Part shown: one piece after another, positions 33,949 through 41,233 of the stretch
How the letters are laid out: each line of letters opens with the position of its first letter
Position numbering within the stretch: the first letter of the stretch is position 1
Assembly (NCBI GenBank): GCA_011365025.1
Contig: RDOF01000027.1
Location: 247 to 41,479 of the forward strand
Direction: 5' to 3'
DNA from: Candidatus Thorarchaeota archaeon
Lineage (GTDB): Archaea; Asgardarchaeota; Thorarchaeia; Thorarchaeales; Thorarchaeaceae
DNA: 41,233 bases
Program-made: the position numbers and the translations under genes
Notes under the pieces: model-generated
Told to the model about the DNA's origin: nothing
The model's database searches: none
The model's input: only the letters and a program-made list of their open reading frames with translations

Positions 33949-35577
33949 CTATGAGGGCTCAGTATTTCGATGCTGATCTGCAGGTTCCAGATACTTGGCA
34001 ATCCGTTCGAGTCTTGTTTTGTATGATGTCGTTCCATAGGGAAGTGTATGGTGTTTGTCTACCAGAACTTGGAGGACTTCAACGAATCTTGGACAGCTCT
34101 TTGCCACTCTTACGTCGGACTTGATCTCTGCATTCCTTTTCCAGATAGATGCGATTGCACCGGGGATGATGGTCACGATGAGGTATATAGCAAGCACTGA
34201 AAGGATCGCAGAGGATAAGCCTCCAAATCCAAGGTTGATGGCCAAAAGAATGATAGCAGAGAATACAAAAATCAGTCCGGATCCGACAAAGACATAACTC
34301 ACTCGATTGTAACGACGCTCGATGTTTTTGCGCCATATCTCTGAGAGGACTAATGGGCCAGCAAGTTCCACATCCTTGATGTCTTTGAGTACATTGGGCA
34401 TTATTGCGAAGAGGGCCTTTTCCTCATAGTTGCCCACTAGTCTGGTAATCACAAGGCCGTATTCGTCATCAAATGGCCATTTGGTTGCTACCACGGCGGT
34501 TCGCTCGTCATCTAAGAATGAGTAGAGAAACCCTTGCACATCGGCAGCAAACGGGACCTGAATGTCATACTCGGTGTTCCTCGGCCCGTGGGGTTTGAAG
34601 AGAAACCACATCGAACTAATCGCAAAGATGATTGCAAATGCCCCAACACCAACTACGGCAGACACCACCAAGGCAAACGTAAGGAAAAGGTGATGTTCTG
34701 AGAATAAGAAACTCATGATGACGAAGGCCACAAAGGAAGCAATTACTGCGCCAGCTACGCCTATTTTCAAAGCATGCATGCGCCGATTGGGCGCTGTTTC
34801 CTTCTCGCTTTTGGTGTCCTGAACCATTTGGTCCGATATTCTAAATCCGGATAGTACCTCAATCCCTGCTGCGACCGGAGGAAATCCATAGAGGTCTTCT
34901 AACTTCTGGTCAATCCTATTCGTCGAACCGGTCAGAATATAGGGAATTGAGGCAATAGCGATGAGTACAGCTATAGTTCCGAAGGTCAATACAAGTGGAA
35001 TCAATGAGAAGGACAATTGGCCCCAAGCGCCCCCGAATGACAGGACCTCAAAGAATGAAGTGAAAGTGAATGCGAGAAGAGCAATTGCCACTTGGCTCGC
35101 TGGATTCCGTCGTTCAATCAGCATGACCTCTCTCGCGAGCAGAATCTTCCCTTTGTCCCCTTTCTCAAGGATGTCCGCGATTGTGCTCTCAGAGAGAAGA
35201 ATTGCACTAAAGAGGAAATTGGCTGTGGAGAGGAAGACCGCTCTATCTATATCACGATACCAGAGTTCGATTCCTCCCCCCTTTCCAAGGTCCCTCCTGA
35301 CATCTTCAAATAAGGTCACGAGAGCCTGATTAGTAACAGGATTGCGAAATCTTCGTCTTTTCAGACCCACAGCAAGAAGGTGAATGAAAAGACCAGCAGC
35401 CATTGTGATAAGCAGCCATTGGAACAAGTCAATGGCGATGTGCATTATGTACAGGACAATGCGCAGAGCAAAACCCCATACAATACCACCAATGTAGTAT
35501 CCCTCATAGAAGGCTCCAGAAAACAGGGGAATATCAGAATGTGCACTTGGTAGTGGTAATTCACTTTGTGGGCTCAA
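33949..35577 (-). CDS. Multi-pass membrane protein, probable M48/M56-like pseudo-peptidase
   Basis: A 542-residue protein with N-terminal helices (about 30-70), a helix pair at about 160-220, two more at about 270-330, and another pair at about 425-475. After the first helices, residues 103-160 follow the M48/M56 peptidase plan: a strand region IELWYRDIDRAVFLSTANFL, SAILLSESTIADIL, then ILLAREVMLIERRNP. The last would correspond to the family's LxHExxHxxRRDP, but the two zinc histidines are Arg149 and Leu153. The late KTRLERIAKYL resembles the family's substrate-side tail. A non-catalytic relative is inferred; the family match is moderate. Confidence 0.6.
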   Translation of the reverse strand: MSPQSELPLPSAHSDIPLFSGAFYEGYYIGGIVWGFALRIVLYIMHIAIDLFQWLLITMAAGLFIHLLAVGLKRRRFRNPVTNQALVTLFEDVRRDLGKGGGIELWYRDIDRAVFLSTANFLFSAILLSESTIADILEKGDKGKILLAREVMLIERRNPASQVAIALLAFTFTSFFEVLSFGGAWGQLSFSLIPLVLTFGTIAVLIAIASIPYILTGSTNRIDQKLEDLYGFPPVAAGIEVLSGFRISDQMVQDTKSEKETAPNRRMHALKIGVAGAVIASFVAFVIMSFLFSEHHLFLTFALVVSAVVGVGAFAIIFAISSMWFLFKPHGPRNTEYDIQVPFAADVQGFLYSFLDDERTAVVATKWPFDDEYGLVITRLVGNYEEKALFAIMPNVLKDIKDVELAGPLVLSEIWRKNIERRYNRVSYVFVGSGLIFVFSAIILLAINLGFGGLSSAILSVLAIYLIVTIIPGAIASIWKRNAEIKSDVRVAKSCPRFVEVLQVLVDKHHTLPYGTTSYKTRLERIAKYLEPADQHRNTEPS

Positions 35578-35766
35578 TCTCCCTCTCCAATCTTCTCATG
35601 TCCCTTGTGGGCTATAAGGATGGTGGAGAGAAGATTCGCACAAGACCCACTCAAAATGGCAACCCTGATTCTGGCCACCCATTCAAAGCTCAAATATGAA
35701 TATGCAAACACCTATGCGCATTCTACCCAACGCAAAGCATCACAGGAGGGCCGTCTCCCGCTACTC

Positions 35767-36192
35767 CTACAATTTGTCATTGGCATTTGACATATGCTGC
35801 TGACAGATCTTCCAGCTTCCACTCCTTCTCTCAAGAACGCCAGTCCATCGAACATCTTTTGCCCCCCACTGCACTCCATCGAACTCGCCTTCATCATCCA
35901 CAATTGCCGAGAACCATGCCGTGTCCCCGCTCCAAGAGATCACAATCCTCAAGTCCCGAATCTCAAAACCTTTCGCCACATTCCGCGGATCCATCCACCC
36001 ATCGAGAAGCTTCTCAAACTGACTCCATCCTCTGACGGTGCTCTTGGAGTCTGGATAGAACGTGAAGAAGCCCTCATCCTTTGCGAAGATGCGCTCAAAT
36101 AGTGCCCTATCCTTTGTAAGAGCCCAGCCAAAGGCATCGTGGAGAATTCTGCTAATCTCGGATTCCTCATTAGTCGTATTTGAAGCCGGCAA
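35767..36192 (-). CDS. SnoaL-like (NTF2-fold) protein
   Basis: A 141-residue SnoaL_3/DUF4440-type protein. The order ISRILHDAFGWALTKD, FYPDSKSTVRGWSQFEKLLD, TAWFSAIVDDEGEFDG, then RWTGVLERRSGSWKICQQHMS is the NTF2-like cone fold with the usual closing W-x-IxxxHxS strand. Such proteins bind small ligands or are isomerases; the role is unknown. The start is TTG 36192, with a TATA-like AAACATAAGG some 30-40 bases upstream. Confidence 0.75.
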   Translation of the reverse strand: MPASNTTNEESEISRILHDAFGWALTKDRALFERIFAKDEGFFTFYPDSKSTVRGWSQFEKLLDGWMDPRNVAKGFEIRDLRIVISWSGDTAWFSAIVDDEGEFDGVQWGAKDVRWTGVLERRSGSWKICQQHMSNANDKL

Positions 36193-36295
36193 GTCTGGTC
36201 ACTTCAGGGCGCCTGTCATCAAACCTTATGTTTTCTTATCACAGCAAGTCTCACATCGCGCATCCTTTTATCTCGGCAAGCTGTGAGTATAATCG

Positions 36296-36925
36296 GTGTA
36301 CTATTTGATCGAGTGGCTGAATCTTCTTCTCCTAGTTGCAAGTACTATTGCGGTCGTATACTACTATCTCAAGAGTGTCCAACCTGCGAAGCTGGAACAG
36401 GAGATTGGTGAAATGGCTTACGAGAAATGCGAGCGGTACCGACTCTATGGCTCGATTCCCTTCCTCCTCTTCCTTGCATCCTATGTAGTCTATTTGTTCT
36501 ATCCGCTTCCACTCCCAATCCCAAATGAGTTGCCATGGGATTATTCCATATCGATCGTCCTAGCGATAGCCATTGCGATACCATCATTCGCCTTGATGGG
36601 ACTAGGTGTGAGAGCCGCAGGAGAGGAAACATATCGACCTAAGAAAGAACATCAGATGTATGGAGGGATATACAACAAGATTAGACATCCGCAATCACTG
36701 GGTGAGGTCTGGTCCGGTGTCAGTCTAGGTTTGATACTGAACAGGACATTCTTGGTCCTGGTTGGCTTCATCTGGTTTCCAATCTTCTATTATTTCACCA
36801 TAGTTGAAGAACGTGACCTAATACTCAGATATGGTCAAGCGTATGTGGAGTATAGAGAGCGAGTGGGGATGTACTTTCCGAAGAGAGCACATAAGCCAGA
36901 GTCAAACAAAGAATTGAACTCCTGA
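36296..36925 (+). CDS. Isoprenylcysteine methyltransferase (ICMT/PEMT)-like membrane protein
   Basis: A 209-residue membrane protein with about five helices. The C-terminal block GIYNKIRHPQSLGEVWSG followed by EERDLILRYGQAYVEYRERV is the conserved SAM-binding part of ICMT/phospholipid methyltransferase families. The substrate is unknown. The GTG start lies about 25 bases after a TATA-like CTTTTATC (36264-36272), so the mRNA is probably leaderless. Confidence 0.8.
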   Translation: MYYLIEWLNLLLLVASTIAVVYYYLKSVQPAKLEQEIGEMAYEKCERYRLYGSIPFLLFLASYVVYLFYPLPLPIPNELPWDYSISIVLAIAIAIPSFALMGLGVRAAGEETYRPKKEHQMYGGIYNKIRHPQSLGEVWSGVSLGLILNRTFLVLVGFIWFPIFYYFTIVEERDLILRYGQAYVEYRERVGMYFPKRAHKPESNKELNS

Positions 36926-37100
36926 CGGTGTGATTCCCAAGATCACTGAAAAGATAGATGAGAGAACTCAAATTCCCGGTTTTGCCTTGCAGGCGACTTG
37001 AGCTTTCCGCATTATTCATAGAAAGGAATTTCCGTTACTTCCTCTTGAGTGATAAGTCTTAAGAATCCCCCAAGCATCAGGATTTGACTGGTGCTCTGGT

Positions 37101-37520
37101 ATGCGAAAACAGATTATCGGTCTACTTCTAATCATTCACGGCTGGATTCACATTATATTCCAATTCGAGTTTGTCAATCCGGATACAAGTGAGCATGTTG
37201 GTTGGAATGGGACCTCCTGGGTATTGACGGACCTTCTTGACAACCAGAGCGTCCTATTGGTTGGAAGAATACTATGGGGAGCAGCTCTAATTCTGTTCAT
37301 CCTTGCAGGGATTGCTGTGCTGAGAGAACACAAGAAATGGCGTGAGATAGATGTCTTGGCGGCAGTAGTTTCACTGTTGGCGTTCTTCCTCTTCTGGAAT
37401 GGATTGGTCCCATTTCCACTGCAATATATCATAGGTCCGAGTGTCGCCATAGTCACGCTAGTTTCACTGCTAATCATACGCTGGCCTCCAGACTCTTGGA
37501 TTTTTGAAGGTAGAGGATGA
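37101..37520 (+). CDS. Small membrane protein
   Basis: A 139-residue protein. An N-terminal helix with a His (LLLIIHGWIHIIFQF) is followed by a short loop and three more helices (about 50-72, 83-100 and 107-127). It is a small integral membrane family I cannot name. TATA-like AAGTCTTAAGAA lies about 40 bases before ATG 37101. Confidence 0.65.
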   Translation: MRKQIIGLLLIIHGWIHIIFQFEFVNPDTSEHVGWNGTSWVLTDLLDNQSVLLVGRILWGAALILFILAGIAVLREHKKWREIDVLAAVVSLLAFFLFWNGLVPFPLQYIIGPSVAIVTLVSLLIIRWPPDSWIFEGRG

Positions 37521-37542
37521 TAGATTACGTACTTGCGGGATC

Positions 37543-37626
37543 ATGAGTCATGAGGATGACTTCTTGGACTTGATACGTACATTTGTACACGCCAAGAACA
37601 GAGAGCCTCATACGATGGAACTATAA
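37543..37626 (+). other. Candidate 27-codon ORF ending in repeat copy A
   Basis: ATG 37543 opens MSHEDDFLDLIRTFVHAKNR and ends ...PHTMEL at the TAA inside the first copy of the short repeat. In copy C the same frame ends PHKKEL, and in copy D PHTKRL. This could mean the repeat is a decayed gene 3' end, or it may be chance. No clear ribosome site. Confidence 0.2.
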
Positions 37627-37638
37627 CCAGAGCCCTCT
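37603..37638 (+). repeat. Intergenic short repeat, copy A
   Basis: Begins GAGCCTCATACGATGGAA and continues CTATAACCAGAGCCCTC. It matches copy C at 26 of 31 aligned bases without gaps. It lies between the stops of two convergent small-membrane-protein genes. Confidence 0.65.
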
Positions 37639-37683
37639 CCAAACGCGCCCGCTGGCAAAACTCACGGCAAGATGTGGATTGGG

Positions 37684-38091
37684 TTACTCCCGGGATTTCG
37701 CATAAGTGTACGAAATTGAGAGGACAAGGAGGACTAGGCTATCAATCACAGCCTTCATTGATACAAAAGAACGCATAGCCAGGGCATCATAATATCCCTC
37801 TTCCCAGACCTGGGGAGGGGGAGGTATTGGTATCGCACTAAGGCGTATTGCTTCAAAGATAGTGGGAATGGCAAACAGCATGATAGCAATAGAAATGATG
37901 AGTAGTAGATTTGCTCCTCTTTGTATACCTCGAGTCGCCAGTATAAGAAGAAAAAGCAGGAGCAAGACAGACTCAATTACAAGAGGATAGAAGTAGATGC
38001 CTATTGCTATGTCCAACTTGGAACCCCATATGCAATTCACGGGATTGTATATGAAACTGATGATTTCTGTCGTCTTTGGTTGCCCATTCAA
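37684..38091 (-). CDS. Small membrane protein
   Basis: A 135-residue protein with about four hydrophobic segments: around residues 27-52, 60-80, and a last helix at about 111-130 (AVIDSLVLLVLSISYTYA). A proline-rich loop (AIPIPPPPQVWEEGYYDA) lies between the third and fourth. No family recognised. It stands between repeat copies A and B. Confidence 0.6.
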   Translation of the reverse strand: MNGQPKTTEIISFIYNPVNCIWGSKLDIAIGIYFYPLVIESVLLLLFLLILATRGIQRGANLLLIISIAIMLFAIPTIFEAIRLSAIPIPPPPQVWEEGYYDALAMRSFVSMKAVIDSLVLLVLSISYTYAKSRE

Positions 38092-38156
38092 CTCAATGCA
38101 ATGTGATGCTAGTTTCAGAAGTCTGACCTGTCAATAGCCATGCACTTGGCAGACAG

Positions 38157-38191
38157 AGCGTTATGCGTAGGAACTATAAGCAGGACTCTTG
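38157..38191 (+). repeat. Intergenic short repeat, copy B
   Basis: Begins AGCGTTATGCGTAGGAA and continues CTATAAGCAGGACTCTTG. It matches copy C at 26 of 33 aligned bases without gaps, including an unbroken GGAACTATAAGCAG core. It lies between two minus-strand genes, about 75 bases before the small membrane protein start. Confidence 0.65.
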
Positions 38192-38195
38192 TCTT

Positions 38196-39128
38196 TCATA
38201 GTCCGGACTGGTCTAGGACTACGCCTTCACGTAGATTCTCGATTGTGGCTTTGAGACCCTCTTGATAAGAGGGGTACTCCAGCTCCCAGCCAAGCTCTCT
38301 TTTGGCCTTCTCGTTAGTCACTACGCAGTCCATCTGGATAATGCTCAGAAGAAGACCACCAAGGATGATTCGAGCCATGAACATTGGAACTGTCCGTGGC
38401 TTTGGCAGTCCCATGCACTCCGCCATGCGCTCTGTGAATTCTCGTGTGCTACAGGGAATATCGTCAGCTATGATGAATGATTCACCAACAGGCTGTTTCT
38501 CTATGGCAAGAACAAAGGCTTGAGCACAGTCATCGACGTATACCCTCGGGATATGGTTATCACCCCTCCCGAAGACGCCCGAGCGCCCATTCTTCATCAT
38601 CTCGTACATCTGGAGGAACTGGCCACCCGGCCCATAGATCTGACCTGGTAGCATTATGATGAGTGGTTGTCCCTCCTTCTTTGCCTTAGCAATAAGCACA
38701 TCTGCCTCTTCGCCAGCCTTCGTGAGTCCCGTCCTGACAAGTGGCCAAGACTCGTCAGCTACCTGTCCCGGCTTAGTACTGTAGGCAGTGCCAAGAGTCA
38801 GTATGGTCGGGCAGTCGAGTTTCTTCCCGATGGTGAGAGCGGTCGACACGAACTTGGTCGTCCTCTCCTTGATCTGAGCGAACTTGCTCTTCGATATTCT
38901 TCCGAATTCAAGAGGCATGGCTACAGACACCACGCAGTCCTGTGGACTCATGCTGTCTATGAACGCCTCGGGCTCCATAAGGTCCCCTACTATTGTTTCG
39001 ATGCTCCTGCCGCCGAAATACTCCGCCGCCTTAGTTCGACGGGTGAGTATTGTGACCTCATGACCACGCGACGAAAGTTTGGTTACGATTCTTGAACCCA
39101 GAAAGCCAGTACCACCAAGCACAAGCAC
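38196..39128 (-). CDS. NAD(P)-dependent epimerase/dehydratase-like (extended SDR)
   Basis: A 310-residue extended SDR protein. The N-terminus LVLGGTGFLGSRIV is a GxxGxxG nucleotide-binding motif at residues 2-15. LGTAYSTKPGQ and LPGQIYGPGG are typical of the family. The catalytic Tyr of YxxxK appears to be replaced: the aligned segment is TGLTKAGEEAD, leaving Thr four residues before the Lys. Catalysis may differ or be lost. The GTG start at 39128 has no better upstream alternative in frame. Confidence 0.8.
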   Translation of the reverse strand: MLVLGGTGFLGSRIVTKLSSRGHEVTILTRRTKAAEYFGGRSIETIVGDLMEPEAFIDSMSPQDCVVSVAMPLEFGRISKSKFAQIKERTTKFVSTALTIGKKLDCPTILTLGTAYSTKPGQVADESWPLVRTGLTKAGEEADVLIAKAKKEGQPLIIMLPGQIYGPGGQFLQMYEMMKNGRSGVFGRGDNHIPRVYVDDCAQAFVLAIEKQPVGESFIIADDIPCSTREFTERMAECMGLPKPRTVPMFMARIILGGLLLSIIQMDCVVTNEKAKRELGWELEYPSYQEGLKATIENLREGVVLDQSGL

Positions 39129-39242
39129 TCTCAGTATGACACACCGGATTGGTAGTCATATGGGAGAGCTCTTTAACTTCTTCGTTGCACTGTTTTTGAC
39201 ACGCTGTAGGGAATGTTTCTCATTTGTCAAATAGGAAGAAGA

Positions 39243-39278
39243 CGCCTCATAAGAAGGAACTATAAGCAGTGCTCTTTC
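39243..39278 (+). repeat. Intergenic short repeat, copy C
   Basis: Begins CGCCTCATAAGAAGGAA and continues CTATAAGCAGTGCTCTTTC. It is closest to the common form of the four copies. It lies in the 198-base gap between the divergent SDR and flavodoxin genes. Confidence 0.65.
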
Positions 39279-39326
39279 GCAATTTGCTTCTTGGCAAGCC
39301 AAAGAAATCTGACATGGTGGCTAATC

Positions 39327-39905
39327 ATGAAGACTATATTGATTGCGTATGGAACTCGTTATGGCAGTACTGAGGAGGTGGCCGAGAGAATCAAGGCAAT
39401 ACTAGAAGAACATGATTGCAGTGTTCATCTATTGGATGTGAAGAGTGTAAAAGAAAAGAAGTGGCCATCCTTGCAGAATTACAATGGAGTAATTGTTGGA
39501 TCAAGTATTAAGATGATGAAATGGATGAAGGAGCCAAAACGCTTCCTTCAGAAATATCAACGTGAACTTAACAGCGCTGACAAAATCCTTGGTGTGTTTG
39601 TGAGCTCCATGGGTGCAGCAATTCCAAATCAACGTCAAGAAATCCACGATAAGTGCATAAGTGAGGTCATGCATGAACTGAGAATCCAACCTGCAATCTC
39701 GGATGCATTCGGAGGTGTCTTTGACTTTTCGCCATCATCAAGGATGGGCTCCATTGACAAGCGAATGGCAAGATTTGCAGCAATGGCAATGAATGAAGAA
39801 TCAGATCTTAGAATAGATACTGATGCTAGAAATGATTTTCGTGATTGGGACCAAATCAGAGATTTTGCTGAGAGATTTCAGAAGCTCCTTAATAGTGAAG
39901 CCTAG
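39327..39905 (+). CDS. Flavodoxin-domain protein
   Basis: A 192-residue flavodoxin-like protein. The FMN phosphate loop is AYGTRYGSTEEVAERI (residues 8-23). The second loop is IVGSSIKMMKW and the third is VFVSSMGAAIP. The length and the late DWDQIRDFAERF resemble HemG-type protoporphyrinogen oxidase or flavodoxin-like reductases. The frame is open to 39213, but that part runs through repeat C and is unlike the family, so ATG 39327 is chosen. No clear ribosome site. Confidence 0.82.
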   Translation: MKTILIAYGTRYGSTEEVAERIKAILEEHDCSVHLLDVKSVKEKKWPSLQNYNGVIVGSSIKMMKWMKEPKRFLQKYQRELNSADKILGVFVSSMGAAIPNQRQEIHDKCISEVMHELRIQPAISDAFGGVFDFSPSSRMGSIDKRMARFAAMAMNEESDLRIDTDARNDFRDWDQIRDFAERFQKLLNSEA

Positions 39906-39998
39906 AACCTCAATCACAGCCGTAATTCTGGCGGTGGCTATTAGTTCAAAATGGAATCATGAGATAAGAGAAGTAACTTGGCCAATCCATTGATTGTA

Positions 39999-40034
39999 CG
40001 CCTCATACGAAGCGCCTATAAGCAACTTACTGTC
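39999..40034 (+). repeat. Intergenic short repeat, copy D
   Basis: Begins CGCCTCATACGAAGCGC and continues CTATAAGCAACTTACTGTC. It shares the 5' arm and the CTATAAGCA core with copy C (26 of 36 aligned bases). It lies downstream of the flavodoxin gene. Confidence 0.55.
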
Positions 40035-40072
40035 GTGACTATCCCGGGTACCTGTGGAGAAAGACTCACGGT

Positions 40073-40081
40073 TTTATTATG
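40073..40081 (+). promoter_or_regulatory. TATA-like box before a small membrane protein
   Basis: GTTTTATTATG lies 25-30 bases before GTG 40105, the spacing expected for a leaderless archaeal transcript. Confidence 0.35.
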
Positions 40082-40104
40082 ATATCGTGACTTAATATCG
40101 GAGG

Positions 40105-40284
40105 GTGAAAGCATTTTCCATATTGTTTGTGGTCTATAATGAATCGGACCCATTTGCTTATTTCATCTTAAAAGCTGTTTTTGCAGTAGTCATTCCTATA
40201 CTGATCAATGGATACGTTGCAAAATACCTCAGGAAGTCAGAATCGGTCTCTCCCGATGGCAACGAACCTGCAAGTAGACTCTAA
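40105..40284 (+). CDS. Candidate 59-residue small membrane protein
   Basis: GTG 40105 opens a 59-residue peptide: a short lead MKAFSILFVVYNESDP, one long hydrophobic segment (about 18-38, FAYFILKAVFAVVIPILING), and a polar tail YLRKSESVSPDGNEPAS. A TATA-like box 25-30 bases upstream fits a leaderless mRNA. The helix followed by positive residues gives a sensible topology. Too short for family assignment. Confidence 0.5.
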   Translation: MKAFSILFVVYNESDPFAYFILKAVFAVVIPILINGYVAKYLRKSESVSPDGNEPASRL

Positions 40285-40384
40285 CATACGAGAAAGCAGC
40301 AAGAGCACGAGCTACTAGCATGGTTTCATTCTGCACAATAGACGAAGAATAGGCTGCAGCACCAGCTAAGACTTGTTGCTCCAG

Positions 40385-40540
40385 ATGAGTGATAATAGAT
40401 TGTCTGCGAAAGATGCGAAGGATTATATCACACGACAGAGGATATTGACTTGTTTTCATTGTCAGAAGGTAGTCTGTGAGAATGCATGGAGAGAAGGGGA
40501 AAATGCAGCAATTGACAGAGCAGAGGCCAATGTATGGTAA
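40385..40540 (+). CDS. Candidate 51-residue cysteine-containing small protein
   Basis: ATG 40385 opens a 51-residue hydrophilic peptide with a C-x2-C-x4-C group in LTCFHCQKVVCENAW at about residues 25-39, suggesting metal binding. It overlaps the start of the following methyltransferase in another frame (38 bases from ATG 40503, or 11 if the methyltransferase begins at ATG 40530). No obvious ribosome site. Amino-acid composition looks protein-like, but coding is unproven. Confidence 0.4.
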   Translation: MSDNRLSAKDAKDYITRQRILTCFHCQKVVCENAWREGENAAIDRAEANVW

Positions 40541-41233
40541 TTGGGTATCAAAGAGGCTGCTCTATATCTTCGGTCTTCCCAGTGTTGCCATAGGAGCACT
40601 ATCTATTGTGTTTTCAATACTGATCATTCCAACTCTGATATTCCTGTCCTGCTTTCTCTACTTTGTCTATGCCCATTACAGGTTTTCGCCAAGTGGAGGT
40701 AATGTGCAGAGAAGAGTTCAGGACCTAGTGCTTGAACACCTAGATTGGGATGGAGTAGGAAAAGTGATTGATATTGGATGTGGCAATGGCCGCCTTTCAA
40801 TAGAGATTGCGAAGAAGTACTCGAATGCAGAGGTTATCGGAATTGACTATTGGGGCGGGATGTGGGAGTACGGGAAGGCTATATGCGAACGAAATGCAGT
40901 GATTGAGGGAATATCCAGTCGTGTGAGATTCCAGAGAGCAAGCGCTATCTCACTACCATTCGACTCTGATATCTTTGATGTTGTTGTGAGCAATCTCGTG
41001 TTTCACGAGATACGTAGCATTTCTGACAAGAAGGATGCCATATTCGAGGCTTTGAGAGTATTAAGAAAGGGGGGCATGTTTGTCCTTCAGGATCTATTCT
41101 TATGGAAGAGAATCTATGGAGAGATTGATGAACTCCTTGCTACAATGAGGAGTTGGGGGCTTAAGAACGTGCAGTTCGAGCCCACATGTGAGAAGGATTT
41201 CATCCCCAAGGCTTTGAAATTGTCATTCATGCT
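40503..41233 (+). CDS. Membrane-anchored class I methyltransferase (3' end outside the window)
   Basis: About 243 codons are visible before the window ends. An N-terminal hydrophobic hairpin (LYIFGLPSVAIGALSIVFSI, then LIFLSCFLYFVYAHY) is followed by a soluble methyltransferase domain. Motif I is VIDIGCGNGRL, motif II has VIGIDYW, and motif IV is FDVVVSNLVFHEI. Family: methyltransf_25-like, anchored in the membrane. Start choices are ATG 40482, 40503 and 40530, all in frame; 40503 has GAGAAGGGG nearby. The substrate is unknown but would be near the membrane. Confidence 0.8.
   Translation, partial: MQQLTEQRPMYGNWVSKRLLYIFGLPSVAIGALSIVFSILIIPTLIFLSCFLYFVYAHYRFSPSGGNVQRRVQDLVLEHLDWDGVGKVIDIGCGNGRLSIEIAKKYSNAEVIGIDYWGGMWEYGKAICERNAVIEGISSRVRFQRASAISLPFDSDIFDVVVSNLVFHEIRSISDKKDAIFEALRVLRKGGMFVLQDLFLWKRIYGEIDELLATMRSWGLKNVQFEPTCEKDFIPKALKLSFM

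Noticed and set aside
35566..35790. 74-codon plus-strand frame between the pseudo-peptidase and SnoaL-like genes
   Set aside because: Low-complexity, overlaps both neighbours' ends and has no ribosome site or family resemblance; the gap seems empty.
40229..40459. 76-codon minus-strand frame near the window end
   Set aside because: It lies opposite two more convincing small plus-strand frames and has no recognisable features.

Overview
The window looks like part of an archaeal chromosome of moderate GC. The evidence is an archaeal/eukaryotic-type DNA primase large subunit (PriL), AT-rich TATA-like boxes about 25 bases before several starts with apparent leaderless transcripts, many GTG/TTG starts, a DUF763 protein, Mut7-C and small Toprim proteins, and Ser/Thr-rich stalked surface proteins. 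The mix is reminiscent of Asgard (Thorarchaeia-like) genomes, but that is an impression and not a demonstrated placement. No rRNA, tRNA, CRISPR array or transposase was recognised.

Layout. 114-2794: a compact plus-strand run (YkgJ-type Cys-cluster protein, PHP phosphoesterase, amidohydrolase, Mut7-C protein). 2787-4935: OsmC protein, zinc MDR dehydrogenase and a small Toprim protein. 4963-12610: a minus-strand operon with two ABC ATPases flanking two paralogous ~970-residue FtsX/MacB-type permeases; the distal ATPase carries an AbrB-like segment and a zinc ribbon. 12766-17421: information and repair genes (MobB-like GTPase, OGG1-type glycosylase, PriL, zinc ribbon, thioredoxin-like protein, AlkD-type glycosylase, DUF3795). 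17485-26000: DUF763, a single-pass surface protein, an MBL hydrolase, radical SAM, TPR, HAD plus a chagasin-like protein, a methyltransferase, and a large FG-GAP beta-propeller surface protein. 26152-31837: a membrane block with MscS and three CPBP-type (Abi/Rce1-like) proteases around an HxlR-type regulator, then a C4-zinc-finger protein and a small membrane protein.

32026-41233 is looser and looks like genomic turnover: DinB, a solo ATP-cone protein, several small membrane proteins, a probable M48/M56-type pseudo-peptidase, SnoaL-like, ICMT-like, SDR and flavodoxin genes, and a methyltransferase cut by the window end. Between them lie gene relics (a clear PAS/DUF438 3' remnant, a possible LLM-oxidoreductase 5' remnant), unreported small ORFs, and four copies of a ~36-bp intergenic repeat within 2.4 kb.

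The most interesting systems are the twin-ATPase/twin-permease ABC operon, the HxlR/CPBP protease cluster with a nearby recombination scar, the pseudo-peptidase, and the clustered short repeats. All functional statements come from reading motifs by eye; no database search was run.
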